Shown: positions 6,586-13,853, counted from the first letter of the stretch. The stretch: 17,289 bases of DNA from Candidatus Margulisiibacteriota bacterium (GCA_030018645.1 JASEHX010000016.1:1-17289), one strand, 5' to 3'. Notes: generated by a model from the sequence alone, not told the origin. Program-made: numbers and translations.

Positions 6586-6990
6586 TTATTTTTTCTTATC
6601 TGGTCCCTGTACTTCCAGCAAATTGGGGACTGCAACTTTAGGCATCATTTTTTCAATGGCGGGGACCTTGGGGATGGTTACCGTCGGAACAGTTTTATCG
6701 ATAATTTTGTCTTTTATGTAAGAATCAACCTTAGGCGCACTGTTTTCTATCGCCGGATAAACCAACTTAATTATGTTATACGAAAGATTGACGATAAAGG
6801 ATTCTTTCAAGAATTGCCGCCCTTCTCCTAAAATTGACCATTCGGAGATAAAACTGGTAACTAATCCAAACAAGATTAACGCACAGATAATAATCAGCAG
6901 GCTTTTAGTAGTTTTCAAAATGCCGCCAAAGTTCTTGACGAGGTAAATTAATATCAGCGCCCCGACAACGATATCAATCACATTAATCAT
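6586..6990 (-). CDS. small membrane protein, CvpA-like
   Basis: A 134-residue inner-membrane protein. Two hydrophobic segments are clear, about residues 4-20 (VIDIVVGALILIYLVKN) and 30-48 (SLLIIICALILFGLVTSFI). The opening MINVIDIVVGALILIYLV resembles the N-terminus of CvpA/colicin-V-production family proteins (IDIVIL type), but the family usually has four membrane segments, so this is a short or divergent relative. The C-terminal 40 residues are Pro- and Lys-rich with repeated V-P/I-P steps (TVPTVTIPKVP, MMPKVAVPNL) and end in DKKK. It is the last gene after a citrate-synthase-like gene and purE; cvpA sits beside purF in E. coli, so a purine-gene neighbour gives mild support. The ribosome-binding site GGAGGT, 10 nt upstream of ATG 6990-6988, lies at the edge of a strong palindrome. 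Function not assigned. Confidence 0.6.
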   Translation of the reverse strand: MINVIDIVVGALILIYLVKNFGGILKTTKSLLIIICALILFGLVTSFISEWSILGEGRQFLKESFIVNLSYNIIKLVYPAIENSAPKVDSYIKDKIIDKTVPTVTIPKVPAIEKMMPKVAVPNLLEVQGPDKKK

Positions 6991-7004
6991 CTTAACTCTT
7001 ACCT

Positions 7005-7029
7005 CCCCCTCTCCCTCTGGGAGAGGGGG
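7005..7029. repeat. perfect 11-bp palindrome (REP-like) between purE and the CvpA-like gene
   Basis: CCCCCTCTCCC (7005-7015), loop TCT, GGGAGAGGGGG (7019-7029), followed by a further G-rich tail to about 7043 (GGGGGCTAGGGGGTGAGGG). Elements of this CCCTCACCCC...CCCTCTCCC type recur in intergenic regions of many bacteria. In the minus-strand transcript the hairpin arm borders GGGAGG, the ribosome-binding site of the downstream gene. There is no U-tract, so it is not a standard intrinsic terminator. Confidence 0.8.
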
Positions 7030-7050
7030 CTAGGGGGTGAGGGATATGCA

Positions 7051-7506
7051 TTATCCCTTGCGCAGATCCTTTTTAAGCTTCTTTAATTTGGCTTTGATCC
7101 CAGGATATTTGAGGGCCAAGATTTGCGCCGCCAAGATGGCGGCATTCTTCGCCCCATCAATGGCCACCGTTGCCACCGGAACCCCCGGCGGCATTTGGAC
7201 AATCGAGAATAGAGCATCGTGCCCGCCCAACCCCTGGGAATGGATGGGAATGCCGATCACCGGCAAAGTGGTGTGCCCGGCAATAACGCCCGGCAGAGCC
7301 GCTGCCATCCCTGCCGCGGCAATAATTAAATCGAATTTCTTTTCCGCGTCAGCGGCATATTTGGCTACTTGGTGGGGGGTGCGGTGGGCGGAGGCCACGG
7401 TTATTTCATAGGCAATGCCAAATTCTTGGAGCGCTTTTTCGGTTTTTTCTAAAATCGGCAGGTCTGATTTGCTCCCAGTAATGATACCTACTTTTGGCTG
7501 TTTCAT
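7051..7506 (-). CDS. purE: N5-carboxyaminoimidazole ribonucleotide mutase (PurE)
   Basis: Cytosolic enzyme of purine synthesis that moves the carboxyl group from N5-CAIR to C4, giving CAIR; class II relatives instead carboxylate AIR with CO2. The 151 residues are the normal PurE length. Motifs are GSKSDLP (11-17), the catalytic-His motif SAHRTP (39-44), AGMAAALPGV (65-74), and the SIVQMPPGVPVATVAI (101-116) and GAKNAAILAAQIL block typical of class I enzymes. The class I sequence AGGAAHLPG has His where this protein has Ala70, so the class cannot be settled from sequence alone. The tail is Lys-rich. The start ATG (7506-7504) has a perfect GGAGG 4 nt upstream, located just after the stop of the preceding synthase gene (9-nt gap). 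Second gene of the synthase-purE-CvpA-like operon; no purK is in the window. Confidence 0.93.
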   Translation of the reverse strand: MKQPKVGIITGSKSDLPILEKTEKALQEFGIAYEITVASAHRTPHQVAKYAADAEKKFDLIIAAAGMAAALPGVIAGHTTLPVIGIPIHSQGLGGHDALFSIVQMPPGVPVATVAIDGAKNAAILAAQILALKYPGIKAKLKKLKKDLRKG

Positions 7507-7515
7507 GGCTCCTCC

Positions 7516-8751
7516 TTATTCAGGAGTTACGGTCATAATTAATTTGGCCTGCTCGGGATATTTGGCAATAAATAATAATTCTTCTTTGGTCAGCGGCTTT
7601 TGGGTGTGCACATTGGCATAACGCACCAGTTCTAGGATGCGCGCGGCTTCTTTGTCGTCTTTAAACTCCACTTCCAATTTGCCGTAAACATTGGCAAACC
7701 CTTTTATCCCGCTATACTCACCAACGGTAATCATGCGGCCGGATTCAACTAATTCTGGCTCTCCGCGGCCCAGTTCTTCGTAATCGTACAATTCATAATT
7801 GCGGCGGTTTTTTAATGCCCCGTCGGCATGGATGCCCGATTCGTGCGCGAAAGCATTCGACCCTACCCCAACTTGATTGACTGGCAGAGGAATGCCAAAA
7901 GCATAAGAAGCATATTTGGCAAATTGCCAAATTTTATTTAATTTAATATTATCGGGTAAAAGATTTAGATCTTTAAATCCGCTGGCATATTTGAGCGCCA
8001 GTAAGACCGATAATAAATCCGCATTCCCCGCCCTCTCCCCCATCCCGTTGACCGTTGTGTTAATGTACGCGTCTTGCCCGCCGTCTACAATCCCCTTGGC
8101 CCCCATCACCGAACAAGCCGCGGCCATTCCCAAATCATTGTGGCAATGGGTTTCGATCGGAATTTTGGCTTTTTGGGCAATGGTCTTTAATCTTTCGTAG
8201 ATCGTGGCAGGATCGTCCGCCCCCAAAGTGTCGCAATAGCGGACCCGTTTTGCGCCGACCTCTTTGGCCGCCTGGGCAAATTCTACCAAGAAATTGAGGT
8301 CGGTCCGTGACGCGTCTTCCGCATTGACGCCGATTGTTTCCGCCCCCAGTTCATAGCCTGTTTTGACGGCTCTCTGCATATTTTCAATAATTTGTTTGGG
8401 GGAAAATTTGCCACTAAACTTGGCTTCTAACATAATTGCAGAGGTCGAAATAGACATGTTTAGGTGTTTGATCTTGGGGACCAATTTGTAAGCCAATTCA
8501 ACGTCTTTGGTAATAGCACGGATCCAGCCTTCGAGCTTAATGGGGGTTAGCGCGCCCATTTCGGCTAATTGAAGATTGGCGTTCAGATAATTGACTTCGT
8601 GCTGGGTAAAGGGAAACCCAAATTCGGATTGATAAACCCCAATTTCGTTTAAGTACACATTGACAATCGTTTTCTCAAGTTTAGCGAGGCCAATGCGCGA
8701 AGTTTGTACTCCGTCGCGGTTGGTAACGTCGATGATATACACTCTAGGCAT
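7516..8751 (-). CDS. Re-citrate synthase / homocitrate synthase-like enzyme (DRE-TIM family)
   Basis: A 411-residue member of the DRE-TIM acyl-transferase family, which condenses acetyl-CoA with a 2-oxo acid. Seen motifs: DVTNRDGVQT (8-17) in place of the usual D-T-L-R-D-G, metal-binding HCHNDLG (202-208), NGMGERAGNA (235-244), and HESGIHADG (303-311). It lacks the long regulatory C-terminal domain of leucine-sensitive isopropylmalate synthases. The segment after the first motif (YLNEIGVYQSEFGFP) and the DVTNRDG variant are, as far as I remember, typical of the subgroup that includes anaerobe Re-citrate synthases, often mis-annotated as homocitrate synthase (NifV-like). No nif genes are present. 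The substrate (oxaloacetate, 2-oxoglutarate or pyruvate) is undecided. It heads the operon with purE, behind a good promoter, with AAGGAG about 10 nt before its ATG. Confidence 0.85.
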   Translation of the reverse strand: MPRVYIIDVTNRDGVQTSRIGLAKLEKTIVNVYLNEIGVYQSEFGFPFTQHEVNYLNANLQLAEMGALTPIKLEGWIRAITKDVELAYKLVPKIKHLNMSISTSAIMLEAKFSGKFSPKQIIENMQRAVKTGYELGAETIGVNAEDASRTDLNFLVEFAQAAKEVGAKRVRYCDTLGADDPATIYERLKTIAQKAKIPIETHCHNDLGMAAACSVMGAKGIVDGGQDAYINTTVNGMGERAGNADLLSVLLALKYASGFKDLNLLPDNIKLNKIWQFAKYASYAFGIPLPVNQVGVGSNAFAHESGIHADGALKNRRNYELYDYEELGRGEPELVESGRMITVGEYSGIKGFANVYGKLEVEFKDDKEAARILELVRYANVHTQKPLTKEELLFIAKYPEQAKLIMTVTPE

Positions 8752-8779
8752 GAGGCAATTTCTCCTTTCGTTAAACTAA

Positions 8780-8808
8780 ATTATAGCGCATTCCTAAATA
8801 ACTTACAA
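8780..8808 (-). promoter_or_regulatory. sigma-70 promoter of the synthase-purE operon
   Basis: On the minus strand TTGTAA (8808-8803) and TATAAT (8785-8780) are 17 nt apart. Transcription should begin near 8773, leaving a leader of about 22 nt that contains AAGGAG. The promoter is back to back with that of aroE. Confidence 0.75.
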
Positions 8809-8810
8809 CT

Positions 8811-8820
8811 ATGCTATACT
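8811..8820 (+). promoter_or_regulatory. aroE: extended -10 promoter of aroE, leaderless arrangement
   Basis: TGC-TATACT (TATACT at 8815-8820) is an extended -10 element lying 9 nt before the aroE ATG at 8830, so the start point would fall almost on the start codon. No Shine-Dalgarno sequence precedes the ATG, and no clear -35 is present. CTATGCTATA (8809-8818) is shared exactly with the proA-remnant promoter. Confidence 0.6.
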
Positions 8821-8829
8821 CCCCATAAC

Positions 8830-9678
8830 ATGCCAAAATTGCTCGGTATCATTGGTTATCCCCTAGGCCACACGCTCTCCCCTGCTATGCACAACGCGGC
8901 TTTCAAGGCCTTGGGCCTTGATTTTGAATACCTTTCTTTTGAAGTCGCTCCTCCAAATTTGTCTGCCGCCATCAATGATTTGCGAGCTCGGCAAATTGTC
9001 GGTTTTAACATCACCGTTCCCCATAAGGAAACCATCATTCCTCTCTTGGACGATGTAACTAAATTGGCCAAAATTATCGGCGCCGTCAATACGGCAACAT
9101 TACAGGACGGCCAATTAATTGGCTATAACACCGACGGCGAAGGGTTTATTGCTTCATTAAAAGAAGATGCCAAAGAAAGTCCGGCCGAAAAAAGGGTTGT
9201 TGTTTTAGGCGCGGGCGGCGCCAGTCGGGCGGTTTGCGTTATGCTGGCGGAAAACAAAGCCAAGAATATTGCCATTGCCGATATCGATGGAAAGAAAGCC
9301 GAGGCGCTGGCCAATTACGTTGGGTCATTGTTTAAAACAACTGTTTCTTTTGTCCCGCCCAATAGTCCGGTCTTGCAAACCATGCTCAACGCGGCCGATA
9401 TTTTAATTAACACAACCCCCATCGGCCTGCATCCCAATGAGGAGCGGTCGCCTTTGGAAAATAATATTAAACTGCATCCGGGGCTTTTGGTCTATGACCT
9501 GGTCTACAATCCGTCAGAAACCAAACTTTTAAAGGACGCCAAAGCCGCCGGCTGCCGCACCTGTTCCGGATTAGGAATGCTGGTTCGCCAAGGGGCGCTG
9601 GCGTTTACCATTTGGACAGGCAAAGAAGCGCCCATTGCGGTGATGCGCCAAGCTGCCGAACAAGAACTGTTGCGTTAA
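8830..9678 (+). CDS. aroE: shikimate dehydrogenase
   Basis: NADP-dependent reductase of 3-dehydroshikimate to shikimate in aromatic amino-acid synthesis. The 282 residues equal the family norm. The substrate domain shows GYPLGHTLSPAMHN (9-22) with the shikimate-contacting Ser region, catalytic Lys66 in FNITVPHK (59-66) and catalytic Asp102 in YNTDGEG (99-105). The nucleotide-binding domain has GAGGASRAV (127-135), then INTTPIGL (193-200) and the C-terminal GLGMLVRQGALAF (247-259). The open frame extends 42 codons upstream to 8704, but that part is the antisense of the divergent synthase gene and non-conserved, so the ATG at 8830, where MPKLLGIIG begins, is chosen. The start lacks a ribosome-binding site and sits 9 nt after a -10 box. 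Monocistronic: a weak hairpin follows and the next gene is unrelated. Confidence 0.95.
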   Translation: MPKLLGIIGYPLGHTLSPAMHNAAFKALGLDFEYLSFEVAPPNLSAAINDLRARQIVGFNITVPHKETIIPLLDDVTKLAKIIGAVNTATLQDGQLIGYNTDGEGFIASLKEDAKESPAEKRVVVLGAGGASRAVCVMLAENKAKNIAIADIDGKKAEALANYVGSLFKTTVSFVPPNSPVLQTMLNAADILINTTPIGLHPNEERSPLENNIKLHPGLLVYDLVYNPSETKLLKDAKAAGCRTCSGLGMLVRQGALAFTIWTGKEAPIAVMRQAAEQELLR

Positions 9679-9702
9679 TCGACGCTTCCGTTGTCGATTT
9701 TT
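9677..9702 (+). terminator. weak intrinsic terminator after aroE
   Basis: AATCGAC (9677-9683) pairs with GTCGATT (9693-9699) over a 9-nt loop, followed by a short T run to 9702. The stem overlaps the aroE stop codon. Stem strength is modest and the U-tract is short, so termination may be partial. Confidence 0.45.
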
Positions 9703-9772
9703 CGACGTTTTCCCGTTTTCCCTCCGAAATCATTGCTTGTGGACCTGGCAATAAACTTGCTGATTGGCCGAT

Positions 9773-10294
9773 ATGAGCAATTTGGTGCCGGTTGAAATCA
9801 TAGAGAATAAGATTGTCATTATTAGAGGGCAGAAAGTGATGTTAGATCGTGATTTGGCAGAATTGTATGGAGTGGAAACAAAGTATTTAAACCGCCAAGT
9901 CAGGCGCAATCAAAAAAGATTTCCTCCCGAATTCATGTTTCAATTGTCTGAAAAAGAACGGGATGAACTGGTGACAATTTGGCACCGGTTCAATACCATG
10001 AAACACGCTTCTTCCCTGCCTTATGCTTTCACAGAATATGGCGCAGTAATGCTGGCAAGCATCCTTAACAGTGAAAGAGCCGTAAGGTTTAGCATCTACA
10101 TCGTAAAGGCATTTATCAAGCTAAGGCAGGTCCTGGCAAATAATGAATTTATCGAAAAGAAACTCAATAAAATTGAAGGCAAAGTCAAAAAACATGGAGC
10201 TGAGATTCAATCATTAACAAGGGCCATTAAGTTTCTTTTATTGCCTCCCGAAAAGCCCAAAAGGCTGATGGGATTTAGAGTGGATAGAGACTAG
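9773..10294 (+). CDS. ORF6N-domain DNA-binding protein
   Basis: A 173-residue protein of the ORF6N family, a DNA-binding domain shared by phage antirepressor-like proteins and scattered bacterial genes. The conserved N-terminal block is complete: LVPVEIIENKIVIIRGQKVM, LDRDLAELYGVETKYLNRQVRRN, RFPPEFMFQLSEKE, then LPYAFTEYGAVMLASILNSERA. From about residue 120 there is a predicted coiled coil (EKKLNKIEGKVKKHGAEIQ), and the last 20 residues are Pro/Lys/Arg-rich. I chose ATG 9773, where the family homology begins; a TTG at 9764 would add three residues. No clear Shine-Dalgarno is visible for either. It stands alone between aroE and topA, with no phage genes nearby, so it looks like a single cargo gene of mobile origin. 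Target DNA and role are unknown. Confidence 0.85.
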   Translation: MSNLVPVEIIENKIVIIRGQKVMLDRDLAELYGVETKYLNRQVRRNQKRFPPEFMFQLSEKERDELVTIWHRFNTMKHASSLPYAFTEYGAVMLASILNSERAVRFSIYIVKAFIKLRQVLANNEFIEKKLNKIEGKVKKHGAEIQSLTRAIKFLLLPPEKPKRLMGFRVDRD

Positions 10295-10308
10295 ATAATA
10301 TGGCATAT

Positions 10309-10338
10309 TTGACAGTTGAACCCATGCTCTGTTACCAT
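10309..10338 (+). promoter_or_regulatory. topA: probable promoter of the topA operon
   Basis: TTGACA (10309-10314) is followed, after 18 nt, by TACCAT (10333-10338) with TGT directly before it (an extended -10). The transcript would start near 10345, giving a leader of about 17 nt with a weak AAGG before the ATG at 10362. Confidence 0.5.
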
Positions 10339-10361
10339 CAAGCAAATAAGGCAGTGCGTTT

Positions 10362-12521
10362 ATGGCGAAAAAATCAATAAAATTAGTAATAGTAGAATCG
10401 CCTTCTAAAGCGAATACGTTAAAAAAATTCCTGGGAGCTGGGTTTGCGGTTGAGGCCAGCGCCGGACACGTGCGCGATTTGCCGCCCAAATCCTTGGGGG
10501 TCAATATTGAAAAAGATTTTACCCCTACCTATAAAACCATCAAGGGCAAAGAAAAGATAATTAAGCACTTGCAGGATGCCGCCAAAAAAGCCAGCTTGAT
10601 TTTGCTGGCGCCCGACCCTGACCGTGAAGGGGAAGCTATTGCCTGGCATCTTAAAACGGCGCTGGGCGACGGCAAAAACATTAAAAGAATTGAATTTCAT
10701 GAGATTACCAAAGATGCGGTTACCAAAGCCGTTTCTCATCCGCGTGAAATTGACCTGGCCCGGGTAAATGCCCAGCAAGCCCGCCGCATCCTTGACCGCC
10801 TGGTGGGCTATAAGATCAGTCCTCTCCTTTGGCGGAAGGTCAGGAAAGGGCTCTCTGCCGGCCGGGTGCAGTCGGTTGCCGTGCGTCTAATCTGTGAGCG
10901 TGAAGAAGAAGTCAACAAATTTAAACCCCAAGAGTACTGGACCATCATCGCTTCACTTGCCAACCAAGAGAAAAGCGAGTTTTCTGCAAAACTAATTGCC
11001 AAAGGGGAAACCGCGCTGGGCGGCCGCCCGCAGGAAAAAGGCAAAGTTATCGGCAGCGAAAGCGAAGCCCAGCAAATTTTACAGGCATTGGATAGGGCGC
11101 GCTACCAAGTATCTCAAGTAGTCAAGAAAGAAATGCGCCGCTACCCTACCCCGCCCTTTATCACCAGCACCCTCCAGCAGGAAGCCGCCCGGAAACTAGG
11201 GTTTTCGGCCAAAAAAACCATGGTCATTGCCCAGAAATTATATGAAGGGATCGACATTAAAGGCAAAGGACGGCACGGTTTAATCACCTATATGCGCACC
11301 GATTCGGTCCGGATTGCCGTCGAAGCCGAAACCGCCGTTCGCCAGTACATTATTGATACTTTCGGCAAAGAGTCCCTCCCGCCCCAACCGATTAGATATA
11401 AGAAAAAGAAACAAGCCCAAGATGCCCACGAAGCCGTCCGGCCAACGCTGGTTTCCCGTTCGCCGGAAAACATTAAAAGTAGCTTAAGCCTTGATGAATT
11501 TAAATTGTATGAGTTAATTTGGAAACGTTTTGTAGCCTGCCAAATGGAAGCCGCCATTTTCGACCAAACCGCCGTAGATATCAAGGCGAATGACTGCACC
11601 TTTCGCGCTAATGGTTCCGTCATTAAATTTGAAGGTTTTTTAAAAGTCTATCTGGAAAGTGAGGACGAAGAAGAGCAAAAAGAAGCCGAGGGTTTACTGC
11701 CGGCCCTGCAAGAAAATGAAGACTTGGCCCTACAAAAGCTAACTCCGGAACAGCATTTTACCGAACCTCCAGCCCGTTATAATGAAGCGTCCCTGGTAAA
11801 AGAATTGGAAAAAAGAGGCATTGGCCGGCCGTCAACCTATGCCCCAATTATTGCCACTATCCAAGATCGCGGCTACGTTGAAAAAGAAGGCAAAGCCCTC
11901 AAGCCCACCGAAATTGGCAAAGTAACCAACGGGTTACTGGTCAAACATTTCCCGCAAATCCTGGATATCAAATTTACGGCGCACATGGAAGATGAGCTGG
12001 ACGATATCGTTGCCAAAAAAATGGATTGGGTTGATACTTTAAAAGAATTTTATGACCCTTTCGCCAGGTCGCTGGCCGAAGCTGAAGTGAAAATGGAAAA
12101 AGTAAAAAAAGAAACGGCCACTAACGAAATTTGCCCTAAATGCGGAAAACCATTAATTATCCGAGGGGGACGCTACGGCGATTTCATTGCCTGCTCCGGC
12201 TATCCGAAATGCAAGTATACCAAACCCACCAAGGAAGATGAGATAAAAGTAAGCGAAGTTTGCGAGAAATGCGGGAAACCAATGATATTAAAACACAGCC
12301 GTTTCGGCAGTTTCCTGGCTTGCTCCGACTATCCCAAATGCAAAAACACCAAAACCATCATTAAGAAAGTGGGGGTGAAATGCCCAAAGTGCGGGGCCGA
12401 ATTAACCGAACGGCGGACGCGCCGCGGAAAAATATTTTACGGCTGCAGCCGCTGGCCCAAATGCGATTTTGCTACCTGGCAAAAACCCCAACCCACCCCG
12501 CCGGAGGGAAGCAATGCTTAA
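10362..12521 (+). CDS. topA: DNA topoisomerase I (type IA)
   Basis: Relaxes negative supercoils by cutting one strand through a 5'-phosphotyrosine. The 719 residues include a TOPRIM domain with the catalytic Glu in VESPSK (11-16) and the acidic triad PDPDREGE (84-91), AQQARRILDRLVGYKISPLLW (from 137), the strand-passage region SAGRVQSVAVRLICERE (165-181), and the active-site Tyr310 in LITYMRTDSVRI (307-318). Further conserved segments are AHEAVRPT and EKRGIGRPSTYAPII. The C-terminus carries three four-Cys zinc ribbons starting near residues 591, 634 and 674 (CPKCGKPL, CEKCGKPM, CPKCGAEL), each with GxFxxCS-Y/W-PKC. The number of ribbons fits many bacteria. It heads a plus-strand run through panC and the pilin genes. 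Its last 8 nt overlap the following small gene, whose GGAGG lies inside topA. Confidence 0.97.
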   Translation: MAKKSIKLVIVESPSKANTLKKFLGAGFAVEASAGHVRDLPPKSLGVNIEKDFTPTYKTIKGKEKIIKHLQDAAKKASLILLAPDPDREGEAIAWHLKTALGDGKNIKRIEFHEITKDAVTKAVSHPREIDLARVNAQQARRILDRLVGYKISPLLWRKVRKGLSAGRVQSVAVRLICEREEEVNKFKPQEYWTIIASLANQEKSEFSAKLIAKGETALGGRPQEKGKVIGSESEAQQILQALDRARYQVSQVVKKEMRRYPTPPFITSTLQQEAARKLGFSAKKTMVIAQKLYEGIDIKGKGRHGLITYMRTDSVRIAVEAETAVRQYIIDTFGKESLPPQPIRYKKKKQAQDAHEAVRPTLVSRSPENIKSSLSLDEFKLYELIWKRFVACQMEAAIFDQTAVDIKANDCTFRANGSVIKFEGFLKVYLESEDEEEQKEAEGLLPALQENEDLALQKLTPEQHFTEPPARYNEASLVKELEKRGIGRPSTYAPIIATIQDRGYVEKEGKALKPTEIGKVTNGLLVKHFPQILDIKFTAHMEDELDDIVAKKMDWVDTLKEFYDPFARSLAEAEVKMEKVKKETATNEICPKCGKPLIIRGGRYGDFIACSGYPKCKYTKPTKEDEIKVSEVCEKCGKPMILKHSRFGSFLACSDYPKCKNTKTIIKKVGVKCPKCGAELTERRTRRGKIFYGCSRWPKCDFATWQKPQPTPPEGSNA

Positions 12522-12615
12522 ATCATTTTTTACGCGCAATTTAAATATTAAATTTTGGGCTTTACTTTTGGCTGTTCTCTTATGGGCGGTTGCCCGCTTT
12601 TGGGGCGCCCGTTGA
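12514..12615 (+). CDS. 33-residue membrane peptide resembling a YbbR/CdaR N-terminus
   Basis: A short gene overlapping the end of topA: ATG at 12514, TGA at 12613-12615, with GGAGG (12503-12507) 6 nt before the start, one of the best ribosome-binding sites in the window. The peptide begins MLKSFFTRNLNIKFW, then one hydrophobic helix (ALLLAVLLWAV) and ends ARFWGAR. The pattern 'basic start, N-L-x-x-K, Leu-rich helix, L-W' matches the N-terminal membrane anchor of YbbR-domain proteins such as CdaR, which binds and regulates the diadenylate cyclase CdaA. No YbbR domain follows, so this is either a truncated anchor left by deletion or a real small membrane protein. I favour translation, given the ribosome-binding site and exact fit between topA and panC; function is unknown. 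Confidence 0.6.
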   Translation: MLKSFFTRNLNIKFWALLLAVLLWAVARFWGAR

Positions 12616-12629
12616 AATAAATCAGAATC

Positions 12630-13475
12630 ATGCGAACCATTAAAGACCTAAAAGAAATGCGCGCTTTTTCCGAGCGCGCCAAAAACCACGGCAAAAAAAT
12701 TGGTTTTGTCCCTACCATGGGCTCCCTGCACGAGGGGCATCTTTCCCTGGTGGCCGCTGCTAAAAGGAAGTCCGATATAGTTGTCGTCAGTATTTTTGTA
12801 AACCCTATGCAATTTGGTCCAAATGAGGACTTCAAACACTATCCCCGCCACCTGCGGCATGATATTAATCTTTTGAAAAATTTTGAGATTGATGCCCTTT
12901 TTCTTCCCGAGGCCAATAAGCTATATCCGGATAAATTTGCCGCGGCGGTTGAAGTCGGCGAACTAAGCAAAAAAATGTGCGGCAAATCACGCCCTGCCCA
13001 TTTTCGCGGCGTAACAACCGTCCTTACCAAACTTTTTAATATCGTTGTCCCTGATCTGGCTTTCTTTGGTGAAAAAGATTACCAACAATTAATCATCGTC
13101 CGTCGTTTAGTGCAAGACCTTAATTTGCCGATTGAAATTATCAGCCAGCCCACCGTGCGCGATTTTGATGGATTGGCCCTTTCTTCGCGCAACAAGTTAT
13201 TAAACGTTAAAGAAAGAAGATCAGCTACGATATTGCACAAGGCCTTATCCATGGCCAAAACCGAGATTGAAACCGGCGAACGCGATGTCAATAAAATCTT
13301 ATTCCGTATGCGATCATTGATCGGCAGTGAGCCCACCGTGCGGCTGGATTATATCGTCATTGCCCATCCAGAAACCCTAGAGGATGTCAAAGCCATTAAA
13401 GGCAAATTGTTGATTGCCCTGGCCGCTTATGTTGGTACCACGCGGCTAATTGACAACCTCATGGTTGACGCCTAG
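12630..13475 (+). CDS. panC: pantothenate synthetase (pantoate--beta-alanine ligase)
   Basis: ATP-dependent joining of pantoate and beta-alanine to pantothenate, the vitamin B5 precursor of CoA. The 281 residues match the family. Signature motifs are all present: PTMGSLHEGHLSL (28-40), the HIGH-type nucleotide-binding segment; FVNPMQFGPNEDF (56-68); GKSRPAHFRGV (118-128); FGEKDYQQL (146-154); and TVRDFDGLALSSRN (175-188), the KMSKS-like loop region. The C-terminal domain ends with RLDYI and the TTRLIDN block. ATG 12630 is 14 nt after the preceding small gene; the ribosome-binding site is weak. The pilin cluster starts 9 nt after its stop, suggesting one transcript. No panB or panD is in this window. 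Confidence 0.96.
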   Translation: MRTIKDLKEMRAFSERAKNHGKKIGFVPTMGSLHEGHLSLVAAAKRKSDIVVVSIFVNPMQFGPNEDFKHYPRHLRHDINLLKNFEIDALFLPEANKLYPDKFAAAVEVGELSKKMCGKSRPAHFRGVTTVLTKLFNIVVPDLAFFGEKDYQQLIIVRRLVQDLNLPIEIISQPTVRDFDGLALSSRNKLLNVKERRSATILHKALSMAKTEIETGERDVNKILFRMRSLIGSEPTVRLDYIVIAHPETLEDVKAIKGKLLIALAAYVGTTRLIDNLMVDA

Positions 13476-13484
13476 CAAAATCCC

Positions 13485-13853
13485 ATGGCAAAGGGTTTCA
13501 GTTTAATTGAAAGCTTGATTGTCATCGGGATTTTAGCAATATTGTTTTGCATTGGACTGCCGTCGTTGTCCCGCTTCCAAGGATCAGTCCTGCTGGAATC
13601 TTCTGCCAAATCAATTGCTTCTGAACTGCAATTTTCACAGAGCCAAGCACAGCTTCAGCATATTAGCCGCACTTTTTCTTCGGCTAATTTTCCACTACCT
13701 AAATCTATCGGCTATCAATCTCCGGCCTCCCTCACTTTTTCTCCTTCCGGTAATCCCCAAGTCGGCGGCAGCGGCTCTGTCACGCTTGTTAATGCACAGG
13801 GGAAAACCAAAAAGATAATCGTTTCTTCTCTAGGGAGGATCCGCATTGAATAG
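13485..13853 (+). CDS. minor pseudopilin, GspH/FimT-like
   Basis: A 122-residue prepilin-like protein. Residues 1-4 (MAKG) form a short leader cut by prepilin peptidase before Phe5 (G^FSLIES), with the Glu at +5 that aligns subunits during assembly. The hydrophobic helix LIVIGILAILFCIGLPSL follows, then an N-terminal helix (LLESSAKSIASELQFSQSQAQ) typical of GspH/FimT and a small beta-rich C-terminal part (SLTFSPSGNPQVGGSGSVTL). GspH-type subunits sit in the initiating tip complex of type II secretion or type IV pilus fibres, in the periplasm. The gene begins 9 nt after panC and its end overlaps the next gene by 8 nt. It is first in an H-I-J-K order cassette. Assignment to type II secretion versus type IV pilus cannot be made here. 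Confidence 0.85.
   Translation: MAKGFSLIESLIVIGILAILFCIGLPSLSRFQGSVLLESSAKSIASELQFSQSQAQLQHISRTFSSANFPLPKSIGYQSPASLTFSPSGNPQVGGSGSVTLVNAQGKTKKIIVSSLGRIRIE

Noticed and set aside
8704..8829. A 42-codon N-terminal extension of aroE
   Set aside because: It overlaps the start of the divergent synthase gene and its promoter, and AroE homology starts precisely at ATG 8830.
9677..9772. Possible attachment site or small RNA in the aroE-ORF6N gap
   Set aside because: Only a weak hairpin and short T/C-rich repeats (GTTTTCCC twice) are visible; no direct repeat matching the other side of the ORF6N gene was found by eye.
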